Below, in pieces: positions 9,234 through 19,457 of a stretch of DNA of 64,000 bases; positions within the stretch are counted from its first letter, which is position 1, and every line of letters starts with the position of its first letter. This stretch comes from Phaseolus vulgaris (Eukaryota > Streptophyta > Magnoliopsida > Fabales > Fabaceae), in the NCBI RefSeq assembly GCF_000499845.2, contig NC_023749.2, positions 21,990,273-22,054,272 of the forward strand. Direction: 5' to 3'. The position numbers were made by a program, and so were the translations under genes. Below the pieces are notes generated by a model. That model was not told the DNA's origin, searched no databases, and worked only from the letters and a program-made list of their open reading frames with translations.

Positions 9234-12200
9234 TTAACTATAGTACAACTTCAGGTGCGTGGCGTTCCAGGTGCGAGGAATCGCCCCTCCTTCCAGCGTC
9301 TCTAAGCGGTAGGCGCCGTTCCCGAGCGCCTCGGTTATTCTGAACGGTCCAGTCCACTTGGGCGACAGTTTATTCTCCATCTCGTACTGGTGGGCCTTCC
9401 TCATCACCAGGTTGCCTTCTCTAAACTGCCTTGGCATCACCTTCGAGTTATATCTTCGTTCAATCCTCCTCTTCACCGCCTCAGCCTTCAATCTCGCTTC
9501 CTCTCTAACCTCATCCAGTAGATCCAGGTTCAGCCTTCTCTCTTCATTTGAGTCTTCCTCTACAAAGTTCTGGAATCTCGGCGAGCTCTCCTGAATCTCT
9601 ACTGGAATCATCGCATTACACCCATAGACTAGGCTGAACGGGGTTTCATGGGTTCCTGACTGCTCGGTGGTATGGTATGCCCAGACTATACGGGGCACCT
9701 TCTCAGGCCAGCTTCCCTTGGCTTTTTCTAGCCTTCTCTTCAAACCTCTCAACAACACCCGATTAGCTGACTCCACCTGGCCATTTGTCTGAGGGTGCTC
9801 GACGGATGCAAACACTTGTTGAATTCCCACCCCTTCGAAAAGCTTCTTCAACAGGTGGCTTGCAAACTGAGTCCCATTATCCGACACCAGGCGTTTAGGC
9901 ACTCCAAACCGGCACACGATGTTCTTCCACACGAAACCTTCGATCTTGTGTGCGGTGATCTGGGCCACTGGTTCTGCTTCGATCCACTTGGTGAAATAAT
10001 CAATCGTCACCACCAAGTACTTCATCTGCCTGATCGCCAGCGGGAAAGGTCCCAGGATGTCGATTCCCCAGGTATGAAACGGCCAAGGGCTATAGATCGA
10101 TTTCAACTCCTCGGGAGGCGCCTTATGCCAATCGGCGTGATGTTGGCATTGTTTGCAACATTGGGCATACTTCTTGCAATCTTCTCTCATCGATGGCCAG
10201 TAGTATCCTGCATGGAGAGTCCTCGCAGCCAGAGCTCGACCCCCGACGTGGCTTCCGCATATACCTTCGTGGAGCTCCGCCATGATTCTCGTGCACTTCT
10301 CGCCATGTATACATTCCAGGAGCGGGTGAGTGAACCCAAACCTGTACAGATCGCCATCAATCAGGGTGTACTTGCTAGAATTCTTCTTTACCTTCCTAGC
10401 CTCAGTCGGATCCAGCGGGAGAAGGCCATCCGCCAGGCACCGCTTGTACTGTGTTATCCAAGTGTCTGGCTCATGGGTAGCGCAGACCTGCATCACGTTC
10501 ACCTTCTCTCCCCGACATGCTCTAATTCTCGGTGATCTCAGAGTTTCTTGCGTCAGGGACTTATGGCTTCTCGCTGCTTTCTCCGTCGACTTGCTTATCT
10601 GAAGGACCAGGTGATCTGCCACAAATGCTCTCGGCGTCTTCAGAGTTTCTTGAATCACCGTCCTCTGCCTACCCCCCTTGCCTGAACTGGCGAGCTTAGC
10701 TAGCAAGTCAGCTCGGGCATTCTGCTCTCTGGGCACATGCACTACTTCAAAGGAGGCAAAAGAACTCTTCAACTCCTGCACATATTCCAGATAGGCCGCC
10801 ATTTGTGGATCTTTAGCCTGGAACTCGCCTGTTACTTGCCCTGTGACTAGCAGCGAGTCACTCTTAGCCATCAGCACCCTAGCTCCCATCTCCTTGGCCA
10901 GCAAAATTTCGGCGATCAGCGCCTCATACTCTGCTTGATTGTTACAGGCTTTGAAGGCAAACCTCAGAGATTGTTCGATCAGCACGCCGTTGGGTCCTCC
11001 CAATATGACTCCAGCATCGCTGCCCTGCTGGTTCGACGATCCATCCACCGAAAGTACCCAACGGAAATCGTCCCCTTCAACTCGCATTGCCTCAGATGAG
11101 AGCTCGACCACGAAATCTGCAAAGATTTGCCCCTTAATCGGGCCTCGGGGCTCATATTTGATATCAAACTCTGACAATTCTACTGCCCACTTCACCATCC
11201 TTCCTGCAACGTCAGGCTTCTTCAAGACCTTCTGGATGGGCAGGTCAGTCATCACCAGTATTGTGAAGCTATGGAAGTAGTGGCGCAACCTCCTCGCCGA
11301 AAATACCACAGCCAGCGCAGCCTTCTCCAGGGCCTGATATCTCGTTTCGGGGCCCTGCAACACCTTGCTCACAAAATAAATAGGCTTCTGAGCCTGACCT
11401 TGATCCTGGGCGAGCACCGCACTCACCGCCCTCTCAGTTACAGAAAAATACAACCTGAGAGGGGTTCCCACCAGCGGTTTGCACAGAACCGGCGGGCTCG
11501 CCAGATACTCCTTCAGCTTGACGAAAGCTTCCTCGCACTCTTTCGTCCAAACAAACTTATTGTTGCGCCTCAGGCACTGAAAATAGGGATGGCCCTTTTC
11601 TCCGCCAGCGGACACGAAGCGGGACAAGGCTGCCATCCGACCTGTTAGCTGTTGAACCTCCTTCACCGTAGCTGGGCTCCTCATCGCCAAGATGGCGGCA
11701 CACTTATCAGGGTTGGCCTCTATGCCTCTTTCAGTCAAGAGGAAACCCAAAAACTTCCCAGCTTCCACGCCGAAAATACATTTCTCTGGATTCAGCTTCA
11801 ATCTGAACTTGGTGATCGTCGTGAACAATTCCTCCAAGTCGGCAACGTGCTTGCTCTTTTCCGGCGAGGTCACAACCATGTCATCGACGTACGCTTGCAC
11901 GTTCCTTCCCAGCATTGGTGCCAGTACTCGATCCATCAGCCTCTGGTACGTGGCCCCCGCGTTCTTCAGCCCAAACGGCATCACCTTGTAGCAATAGCAC
12001 GACCTCTCCGTCATGAAGGCTGTCTTCTCTTCATCCATGGGATGCATCTTGATCTGATTATACCCCGAGAAGGCATCCAGGAAACTCAGCAACTTACATC
12101 CTGCAGCACTGTCAACCAGGGCGTCTATACTTGGCAAAGGATACGAATCCTTTGGGCAAGCTTTGTTCAGGTCGGTGAAATCGACACACATGCGCCATTT

Positions 12201-14708
12201 CCCGTTACTCTTCTTCACCAGCACGACATTCGCCAGCCATTCAGGGTACTGGACTTCCCTGATGTGGCCTGCAGCAAGGAGCTTCAGTGTTTCATCTCTA
12301 ATCGCCTGCCTCCTCTCCTCGTTGAACTTTCTTCTTCTTTGTCGCACTGGTCGCACCAAGTTGTCCATCGCCAGATGATGGCACAAGAAGTCGGGATCAA
12401 TCCCGGGCATGTCCGAGGCGGACCATGCAAACGCGTCCAGATGCCGCTCAATCACCTTGGCGATCTGGTCCTGGAGCTCGACCTCCAGAGATCTTCCCAG
12501 CTTGAAGATCTTTCCCCCGATCTCTTTCTCGAGCCACTGCTCGACAGGTTTTGGCCTGGATTCTCGGGCGATCACCGCCCTGGCGATTCCCTGCTCTCTC
12601 GCTTCCTCAGGGCGATTCCACGCCTCTTCCTCCTCCAGACCAGCGTCTCCTTCCACTAGCTCAGCGTCCACCATCTCCACGTCCCTTCTGACGGTCTCTT
12701 CCGCTACCGTCGATCTGGGCTTCACACCGGGAGGTGGGGTGGTTGTTACATAACTCACTGATCTCTTGTTTTTCAGGCTATTCTCATAGCACTTTTTCGC
12801 TTCTTTCTGATCAGACTTGATCGTGATCACCACCCCCTCCATAGACGGCAACTTCACCTTCATGTGCCGAGTGGACGGAATGGCACCTATCCTGTTAAGC
12901 GTGGGCCTTCCCAACAGGATGTTGTATGCTGAAGGAGCGTTTACGATGAGGTACTTGATTTTCTCCGTCCTCGAACCAGCCTCATCTGTAAACGTGGTCC
13001 TCAACTCAATATACCCCCTGACCTCCACCTGGTCACCAGCGAACCCATACAGGCACCCTCCATAGGGCCTTAGTTGGTCAAGGGGCAACTCCAGCTGCGT
13101 GAAAGTCGGCCAGAACATCACGTCTGTCGAACTTCCCTGGTCCACCAGAACTCTGTGGACCTTCCTTCCCGCCATAACCAACGAAATGACTATGGGATCG
13201 TTGTCATGGGGCACAACGTCCCGAAGATCCTGCCTGGTGAACGTAATGTCTACCTCCGGCGAGTGATCTTCAAACATATCCACTGTCATCACCGACCACG
13301 CGTACTTCTTCCTCTGCGATGCGGTGCATCCACCACCTGAGAATCCTCCTGCAATGGTGTGGATTTCCCCGTGGATAGGCATCTCGTGTTGCTGGGCTTC
13401 TCCACCTGCTGGCTGGGAACTCGACGCTTCCCCCGTCCTCCTATCCAGCAGATAGTCATTTAGGAACCCGCTCTTAACCAGATCATCGAGCTGATACCCT
13501 AAAGACAAACACGAGTCCAAAGTGTGGCCAAAGCCCTGGTGAAACTCGCACCAGGCGTCTGGCTTTGGTCCCAGCACCTTGTCGCCCACCTTCTCAGGCG
13601 CTTTCAACCTAGCAGATATATTGGGGATGGCGATCAGGTCCGCCAATCCCATAACAAACTTGTGCTTAGGCGGGCGATTGTATTCCCGGTGTGCTGGCTG
13701 CTGGCGTCCCTGGCCCCTCCCCTTGTTCCTCCTATCATAAGGATGGCGAGTCCTCTGGTCCTTCCTGGCCGCCGCCCCTGTCTCCAGCACCCTTTGCGGC
13801 TGGATCCTGGTCTGGGCGCGTGGCCTAGCGGGAGCCACGCTCCCTCTCTTCTCAGCGACCTCACTTTCGTCGGCGATGTGAGCCACCGCAAGTCGCCTGA
13901 CCTCAGCAAACGTTGCAGGGTGAGCCCTGATCAAGGCCTCGCAGAATGGTCCTGGCAGCACGCCCTTCTTGAATGCATAGACCAGCATTTCTTCATCTTT
14001 AGCCGGCGATCTGACCATCTGCGCTCCAAAGCGATTCAGGTAGTCTCTGAGGGACTCTCCCTGGTACTGCCTTATATCAAACAAATCATAAGACACCCTG
14101 GGCGGTGCCTTGTTCACGATGTATTGCTCGACGAAAACCTTCGAGAACTGCTGAAAATTGGTTATGTGACCGTTAGGTAGGCTCACAAACCACTCCAACG
14201 CCGTTCCCTGGAGCGTGCTCACAAACATCTTGCAATACACGGCGTCTGACCCTCCCGACAGCATCATCTGCGTATGGAACGTGGTTAGATGAGCCTCTGG
14301 ATCCTCCACGCCGGTAAAGACAGCCTTAACCGGAACCACGCTCGTAGGAATAGGCGTGTCAGTAATCGCCTGAACAAAAGGCATAGGGAAAACACGAGGT
14401 GGCGATGACGGCGCCACCTCTTCAGCAGAAGAATGCCCTTGCTGCTTCTGAAGAGCTTGACGCAGCTCCTCAGTCACCTTGCTGAGCTCCTCGTTCCTGG
14501 CACGAGAGGCGACCAGGTCCTCATGCATTCTCGCCTGCTCTATGCGTGAGGCTTCCACAGTTGCCTGCAACGAACGCATCATCTCTGCCATCTGCGCCAT
14601 GGTCATGGCAGCGGCGCCTTCAGCAGCGACGGGCACAACTGGACTTGAGCGATTGCTTCTCATTTTTCTCATGAAACTCAGCGAATCACAGAATGCGGCG
14701 AACAACAC
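9234..14708 (-). CDS. gag-pol: T2 gag-pol polyprotein, intact
   Basis: Uninterrupted 1824-residue polyprotein. Approximate residues: gag capsid 130-290; a zinc-knuckle variant C-x2-H-x4-H-x4-C (CEFHQGFGHTLDSC) near 387-400; aspartic protease with DQGSS near 523; reverse transcriptase with YVDD near 940; a first RNase H at about 1085-1200 whose usual CDAS aspartate motif reads YFSVTE; a second RNase H (about 1217-1345) with intact D-E-D-D landmarks (SVDGSS, QAEYEAL, AKSDSL, NARADLLAK); integrase with an HHCC finger (HEGICGSHVGGR...CKQC, 1480-1525) and catalytic D, D, E near 1549, 1610 and 1647 (GIDILG, SDNGTQF, VESANR). The second RNase H is typical of Tat elements. The nominal start lies slightly upstream of the more likely initiator M-R-K-M-R-S. 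This copy may be coding-competent. Confidence 0.95.
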   Translation of the reverse strand: MLFAAFCDSLSFMRKMRSNRSSPVVPVAAEGAAAMTMAQMAEMMRSLQATVEASRIEQARMHEDLVASRARNEELSKVTEELRQALQKQQGHSSAEEVAPSSPPRVFPMPFVQAITDTPIPTSVVPVKAVFTGVEDPEAHLTTFHTQMMLSGGSDAVYCKMFVSTLQGTALEWFVSLPNGHITNFQQFSKVFVEQYIVNKAPPRVSYDLFDIRQYQGESLRDYLNRFGAQMVRSPAKDEEMLVYAFKKGVLPGPFCEALIRAHPATFAEVRRLAVAHIADESEVAEKRGSVAPARPRAQTRIQPQRVLETGAAARKDQRTRHPYDRRNKGRGQGRQQPAHREYNRPPKHKFVMGLADLIAIPNISARLKAPEKVGDKVLGPKPDAWCEFHQGFGHTLDSCLSLGYQLDDLVKSGFLNDYLLDRRTGEASSSQPAGGEAQQHEMPIHGEIHTIAGGFSGGGCTASQRKKYAWSVMTVDMFEDHSPEVDITFTRQDLRDVVPHDNDPIVISLVMAGRKVHRVLVDQGSSTDVMFWPTFTQLELPLDQLRPYGGCLYGFAGDQVEVRGYIELRTTFTDEAGSRTEKIKYLIVNAPSAYNILLGRPTLNRIGAIPSTRHMKVKLPSMEGVVITIKSDQKEAKKCYENSLKNKRSVSYVTTTPPPGVKPRSTVAEETVRRDVEMVDAELVEGDAGLEEEEAWNRPEEAREQGIARAVIARESRPKPVEQWLEKEIGGKIFKLGRSLEVELQDQIAKVIERHLDAFAWSASDMPGIDPDFLCHHLAMDNLVRPVRQRRRKFNEERRQAIRDETLKLLAAGHIREVQYPEWLANVVLVKKSNGKWRMCVDFTDLNKACPKDSYPLPSIDALVDSAAGCKLLSFLDAFSGYNQIKMHPMDEEKTAFMTERSCYCYKVMPFGLKNAGATYQRLMDRVLAPMLGRNVQAYVDDMVVTSPEKSKHVADLEELFTTITKFRLKLNPEKCIFGVEAGKFLGFLLTERGIEANPDKCAAILAMRSPATVKEVQQLTGRMAALSRFVSAGGEKGHPYFQCLRRNNKFVWTKECEEAFVKLKEYLASPPVLCKPLVGTPLRLYFSVTERAVSAVLAQDQGQAQKPIYFVSKVLQGPETRYQALEKAALAVVFSARRLRHYFHSFTILVMTDLPIQKVLKKPDVAGRMVKWAVELSEFDIKYEPRGPIKGQIFADFVVELSSEAMRVEGDDFRWVLSVDGSSNQQGSDAGVILGGPNGVLIEQSLRFAFKACNNQAEYEALIAEILLAKEMGARVLMAKSDSLLVTGQVTGEFQAKDPQMAAYLEYVQELKSSFASFEVVHVPREQNARADLLAKLASSGKGGRQRTVIQETLKTPRAFVADHLVLQISKSTEKAARSHKSLTQETLRSPRIRACRGEKVNVMQVCATHEPDTWITQYKRCLADGLLPLDPTEARKVKKNSSKYTLIDGDLYRFGFTHPLLECIHGEKCTRIMAELHEGICGSHVGGRALAARTLHAGYYWPSMREDCKKYAQCCKQCQHHADWHKAPPEELKSIYSPWPFHTWGIDILGPFPLAIRQMKYLVVTIDYFTKWIEAEPVAQITAHKIEGFVWKNIVCRFGVPKRLVSDNGTQFASHLLKKLFEGVGIQQVFASVEHPQTNGQVESANRVLLRGLKRRLEKAKGSWPEKVPRIVWAYHTTEQSGTHETPFSLVYGCNAMIPVEIQESSPRFQNFVEEDSNEERRLNLDLLDEVREEARLKAEAVKRRIERRYNSKVMPRQFREGNLVMRKAHQYEMENKLSPKWTGPFRITEALGNGAYRLETLEGGAIPRTWNATHLKLYYS

Positions 14709-15062
14709 TTACTTTAGCTACGATTGAGTCAGCGATCAATCGGAAAAACTGTGCGAAACTCCGCGAGAAAACTCAAGAACACCGCAAACCTTCAAAGAAA
14801 CTTGCAACTTCACCAGAAACCACTGCTCTCCCCACGAACAACTGAACGAGCGAAAGAACTCAACTCCACCGAACAAATTACGCGTAAACAGCAGGAAAAC
14901 CTCACTTCACCGATCGAAAACCCAAACGAACGGTGTAAAACGCGAATTCACCGAACAAATTTCAAGCAAACAGCGAACGATGGTTGCACCAGCACACAAC
15001 CACGCAGAAAACTTCGAAAACCTCCAAGAACTCACGCTGTGGATGGGAGCAAGTTTTACACG
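14709..15062 (-). other. T2 5' leader between PBS and gag
   Basis: About 350 bp of untranslated leader with many A/C-rich runs and no convincing ORF. On the - strand it lies between the primer-binding site and the gag start. Packaging signals would be expected here but none is recognisable by eye. Confidence 0.6.
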
Positions 15063-15079
15063 GCACCACGGTGGGCGCC
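15063..15079 (-). other. T2 primer-binding site, tRNA-Lys-like
   Basis: On the - strand GGCGCCCACCGTGGTGC directly follows the 5' LTR. It is complementary, with one mismatch, to the 3' end of plant tRNA-Lys(CUU) as I recall it (GCCCCACGGTGGGCG plus CCA). The tRNA assignment is from memory. Confidence 0.65.
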
Positions 15080-15881
15080 TGATAATCCTGCCTGTTGACC
15101 AGAACGCTGGAAACTGCCTCGTCAAAGGATCGACGTGTGCACCGCTTCACACCTCCGTTCCTCTTCGAGATCCACCTCAAGAACCTGCAAAGAAACGGAG
15201 CGGCGCCGCTGCGGCCGATCGCACTCCAACGCCCAAGTTAGTGACCGAATCACCAAATACTAAGAGAACAAGAACCGTGCAAATTCTCTCTCACAGTGTG
15301 CTCTAGAACTTGCAAGCGTAAAGAATGTATTCTGAACGTGCGTACCTCAGAAAGTTCGTTGAGAACTCTTATATACCTGGTTACTTTCTCTCTCCTGGCA
15401 GTTACAGACTTGGACACGTGGCTCGCATCCAACTGTACACGTGCCATCATCTGGAGCCTCCTTGACTTGGGCGCTGCTCCTGACTCTCTCTTTGGCTAAG
15501 TTATTTATGCATGGTGCTGCCCAGTACATAGCTAACTTGGGAGTGCGATCTCTACTGGAACTGGCGAGTTAGGGTGCCTTCATACACCTTCCCTGTGGTC
15601 TCGCCGGCCGCCTTCATAATCTGCACCACCTTCATCTCTGGCGATGTGCTTTCTCTGGCGATCTCCAATCACTAGGTCGCCTGAGTCTACATCTGGCGAC
15701 TTCATCTTTAACCCGGTGATCGCCGATTCTGGTATGCTGGAGATCGGAACACGCCAACTTAATAACTGGCGACTTCACGAGCCCCCCGACTTCCTTCCCT
15801 TCTGCCAACCTGGCGCCTTGTCAACACGCCTATACTGTAGCTTGATGCCACGTCATCACTTCCGACTACCAGGGCGGTACA
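15080..15881 (-). repeat. T2 5' LTR
   Basis: About 800 bp, near-identical to 3507-4305, with TATATA at 15370-15375. The inner end differs slightly from the other LTR (GGATTATCA against GGATCA), an indel of three bases next to the PBS. The outer end TGTACCGCCC is followed by the TSD. Confidence 0.92.
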
Positions 15882-15886
15882 GACAC

Positions 15887-16130
15887 AAAGAGAGAGAAAA
15901 AAGAGAATCAGAGAGAGAGATTCAGTGACATTTTTTGTTGGTGGTTCTGTGACCTAACTTGAGCGTCGGAGTGCAAACGGCCGCTAGAGGCGCCATCTGT
16001 GTGTTTTGCAGGTTGCGTTTGAAGTTCCCGGAGAAGGTTCTAAGAGCATTCTTGCGGATAGCACAGTTGCATAAGCGGGGTAAGGAAGCGACAAAGCAAT
16101 CCCTCCACGCTTGAGTTGGCGACAGGATCA
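15887..16130 (+). repeat. T1 3' LTR, second part
   Basis: Continuation of 2708-3506 after the T2 insertion. It contains the segment CTTGAGCGTCGGAGTGC...CGGCCGC...GGCGCC, which resembles the corresponding inner LTR segment of T2, T4, T7 and T11. Ends GGCGACAGGATCA at 16130. Confidence 0.8.
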
Positions 16131-17535
16131 CATCCTATACCTAGACTAGATGATTTGTTGGATGAATTACATGGTTCAAAAATCTTTTCAAAGATTGATC
16201 TTAAAAGCGGCTACAATCAAATCCGTATCAAACCGGGTGATGAATGGAAGACGGCTTTTAAGACCAACTTTGGTTTATATGAGTGGTTAGTTATGCCCTT
16301 TGGTCTAACTAATACACCATGTACCTTCATGCGCCTCATGCATCATGTTCTTAGACCATTCATTGGTAAGTTTGTTGTTGTTTACTTTGATGACATTCTC
16401 ATTTATAGCTTATCTTTGGATGACCATAGGTTGCATGTTAGGCAAGTTTTAGAACATTTGAGATTGAGTGTGATGCTTCAAGCATAGGTATTGGGGCTGT
16501 TCTCCTTCAAGAGGGCCACCCCATAGCCTATTTTAGTGAGAAATTGAAGGGAAGTCATCTCAATCATTCCACCTATGATAAAGAATTATATGCACTTGTT
16601 AGGACTTTGTTTACTTGGTTTTGATCACATTAAGGAACTTTATCATGATGACCTTGATTTTTCTCTCATCTATCAAGAGTGTCTTAAGGGAGGACACAGA
16701 GACTTTTTTTATACAAGATGGCTTTCTTTTTAAAGGAAAACGTCTTTGTGTTCCTCAATGCTCTATTAGATTATCTCTTGTTAGAGAAACTCATGAGGGG
16801 GTTTAATGGGACATTTTGGGGTTGCTAAAACTTTGGATGTGTTGCATGAACATTTCTTTTGGCCTCATATGCATAAACATGCATAAACATGTTCATAGTT
16901 TGTGTGATAAATGCATAGCTTGCCGCAAAGCTAAGTCTAAGATGCATCCCCATGGTTTATATACTTCTCTTCCTATCCCTTCAATGCCTTGGGTAGATAT
17001 ATCTATGGATTTCATCTTAGGATTACCCAAGACATCAAAGGGAAAGGACTCCATTTTTGTGGTAGTGGATCGTTTTTCAAAGATGGCTCACTTTATTCCT
17101 TGCCACAAAGAGGATGATGCAAGCCACATTGCAAACCTCTTCTTCCAAGAAGTGGTTCGCTTGCATGGGATCCCTAGATCTATAGTGTCCGATAGAGATC
17201 CCAAGTTCTTGAGTCACTTTAGGAAGACCTTGTGGGGGCAAGCTTGGGACTAAGCTTTTATTTTCTACCACTTGCCACCCACAAACTGATGGTCAAACCG
17301 AGGTGGTAAATAGAACTTTGGGACAACTATTGAGATGTTTTATTTCGGGGAATTCTAGAGTGTGGGAGAATTTACTACCCCATGTTGAGTTTGCATATAA
17401 TCATGTAGTAAATTCTACCACCTCCCATTCTTCTTTTGAGGTTGTCTATGGGTTTAACCCCTTAACACCTCTTTATCTTCTTCCTATTCCCCTTCTTGGA
17501 GATGTCTTGTGCAAAGATGGGGATGAAAAAGCTTA
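16131..17535 (+). pseudogene. pol: T3 pol relic: RT, RNase H, integrase fragments
   Basis: The RT fragment (16131-16460) reads [30 protein letters not shown] and [11 protein letters not shown]. About 350 bp are then missing before an RNase H fragment (FEIECDAS, 16468 on), and another deletion follows ALVRTLFTW (about 16612). The integrase part covers 16625-17535 with frameshifts and a stop: [36 protein letters not shown]. The relation to T9 pol (47338-50073) is clear from motif order and spacing. Not functional. Confidence 0.88.
17531..17535. repeat. T4 target-site duplication, left copy (GCTTA)
   Basis: Matches 27179-27183. Removing 17536-27183 restores the T3 frame, so T4 ends are defined at single-base level. 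Confidence 0.88.
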
Positions 17536-18730
17536 TGTTCCGTCCGGTTGACCGGGACGACTTCGTGCGCGACCTCAACCGTCAGCTAGGGACTCCTTCC
17601 CACTGGTTGCCTGTGGATTCCTGCAAAAAAGAGGACAAAAAGGCGCCCTAGCGGCCGTGTGCACTCCGACGCTCAAGTCAGCCAGCAAGAAACACCAAAA
17701 ACTGTCCACCTACGTGTCTGAGCACCGCGTATGGTACTCTGAAGGTGGTAAAAGAACTGTGTATATGTGTGTGTTTTCTCCTTCAGGCAAAAATATTCCC
17801 CAGTCACTTGTACGTAACCTTGAAGCACGAGCAAGCAACTAGAGAGTTCTCTGGTAAATTTGCCGAAAGTTCCAACCCTTTTTCCAACATTCTTTGCGCT
17901 ATTTAAACTACCCAAGCATTTAAAGCGCTTTTAATCACAAACGTAACGCACTCATTAAAGCGCTTAATTAGGAAACGTAGCGCATTTAAGACGTTGAAAC
18001 GCTCGGGAGCCATTATAGTACCTGAATGCTCGAAAGGGAAACTGTATTGAATAACTTTTAATTACCTGGCACCTGGCTAAAGGGTGTTTCTATTCTGGCA
18101 TGGCTGTCGTACACGTGGAGGGCCTCACGACACCATGACCCCATCTGGGGGCGCTTCGGCCCACCTGGGGACGTTTCTACGTGTGAGTCCTCCTACTGGG
18201 AGTGCTACTGCGCTAGGGGTGACTTTTTGGGTGCCAACTCATGCCCCCAAGTATCTAGTCACTTACTTTGAGAGCGTATCTGCCTTCCTTTTGTACTCTG
18301 CACCCGGTTGCCCTGGGCGTGACTTTCCTCTTGAGTCGTATCTGCCCCACGGGCGTCTCTGGGGCGGCATGAGCACTTCACGAGTCAGGCTGCCCTTCAC
18401 TGGTACTATTACTATGGCCTTGAAGCCACCTTTTCCTTCTCTTTATCGCTGCCCCGTGCTATTGGGACCTGAGGCCTTCCCACGGCGTCGCTCCCTCCAT
18501 GGTCTTTCCTACCCATGGGTATCGGGGAACCACACCGTGATTGCCTTACTTTAGCACTGTTTGATCTGGCGACGCCCTGGTTGGGCGACGCCTTCACCTA
18601 GGCGACGCCTTGCCTTGGCGACGCTTCCTCTTGGCGTCTCTCCATCCAGGCGACGCCTTGCGTTGACTTTGACTCTCCAGCCGTTGACTTTGACCTTGAC
18701 TTAGTCAACGCCCGGATACGGGACGGTACA
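17536..18730 (-). repeat. T4 LTR (family B), 3' LTR orientation
   Basis: About 1195 bp, TGTTCCGTCC to GGGACGGTACA in + reading, followed by the PPT. It holds GGCGACGCC repeats (18568-18660) and one CCATGGTCTTTCC...GGTATCGGGGAA unit (18499-18533) that recurs at 22222-22412. A segment at 17650-17685 resembles the inner LTR segment of T2 (CGGCCG...CACTCCGACGCTCAAG). No partner LTR exists at the other end of T4. Confidence 0.85.
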
Positions 18731-19457
18731 CAAGCCCCCCAGTCTTAAGCCGAAGACTTGTCTTCAGCGTCAAGACTAAAGCCTCGCCCACGCCGTCCAC
18801 GTGCCATCCGGATGACGTGTCATTCTCTGCTGACTCAGCAATTCTTCGAATTACTGACGTGACATTTTCTGAACCACAAGGGTATTCTTAATGACTGATT
18901 GGACATCCCCTGAAATGAGGATGATAATACCTTTTGGACTACCCTTGATCGCGCGCCACGTGGCCCATCGCGCGGCCATCCTCAAGGGACCTTTACGTTT
19001 CCCTTGGGTAATTGATCCCCTGACGCGTGGCACGATCCCACGGCCCTAGGTTAGCGCCTCTCGAGTTGCGAAATGTAACGTTTAAGTTACTCCAAACCCC
19101 GTGCTCACCCTACTGTTACATTCATTCACTCTGCAACTCTGCACTGTTCATCGCCTTCGAAACCCCTTTTCTCTGCAATCGCGATTCTCTCCTTGCTGCG
19201 CTCGTCTACTGCCTGCATTCCAATAACAAAGGTACGATCTCAGGTATTCACGACTCTTCCCTTTCGTCGCATTATAGGATTCATTGAACTGCCTGGGACT
19301 GTTGTTATTCTCGTATTACTGCATTTCTCCGCTTCTCCTTCCTTCTCTGATTTTTCTCGCGTGGGTGACGCTTCCTGGGGCTCTTTCCCCTTCTTTCCAT
19401 GGCTAAACTTGCTAAACCCTTTTTCCTCTCTTCTTTCTCCAGCTATCTATTTTCACC
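18731..19457 (+). promoter_or_regulatory. T4 PPT, aORF-B promoter and leader intron
   Basis: The PPT is 18731-18748 (GACTGGGGGGCTTG on -). CCACGTGG lies at 18956-18963, about 500 bp before the aORF start; another CACGTG at about 18799. A probable leader intron runs 19232-19442 (CAAAG|GTACG donor, CTCCAG acceptor). No other gene is supported here. Confidence 0.55.

Larger units (their letters stand above)
3507..15881 (-). mobile_element. T2: complete Tat-like Ty3/gypsy LTR retrotransposon
   Basis: Flanked by a perfect TSD GACAC (3502-3506 and 15882-15886). Order on the - strand: 5' LTR (15881-15080), PBS (15079-15063), gag-pol (14708-9234), non-coding hairpin arrays (about 9230-7570), an antisense spliced gene (+ strand 4907-7565), PPT, 3' LTR (4305-3507). 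LTRs differ at roughly seven positions by eye over about 800 bp, so insertion is fairly recent. Gag-pol is open; the antisense gene has one frameshift. Double RNase H and the antisense ORF place it in the Tat lineage. Confidence 0.93.
1..16130 (+). mobile_element. T1: Tat-like Ty3/gypsy LTR retrotransposon, 3' part, interrupted by T2
   Basis: The genomic strand is +, because the PPT (2692-2707) precedes an LTR starting at 2708 and the second gene lies on the - strand. Gag-pol and the 5' LTR must lie left of the window. The 3' LTR runs 2708-3506 and resumes at 15887-16130; the gap is T2 plus one TSD copy. LTR ends are TGATCC...GGATCA. At 16131 the sequence passes directly into a reverse-transcriptase reading frame of T3 (H-P-I-P-R-L-D-D), so T1 inserted into T3. 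The predicted TSD is CATCC (16131-16135), whose partner is outside the window. Confidence 0.8.

Noticed and set aside
9795..12659. Plus-strand ORFs of 246 and 335 codons opposite T2 gag-pol
   Set aside because: Shadows of the gag-pol frame; no recognisable domain or upstream signals.
15887..16130. Possible separate small element between T2 and T3
   Set aside because: It joins the left flank of T2 perfectly through the GACAC TSD and forms the end of the T1 LTR.
18084..18554. 156-codon ORF in LTR-B
   Set aside because: Not conserved in the related T7 LTR and lies in repeats; likely chance.
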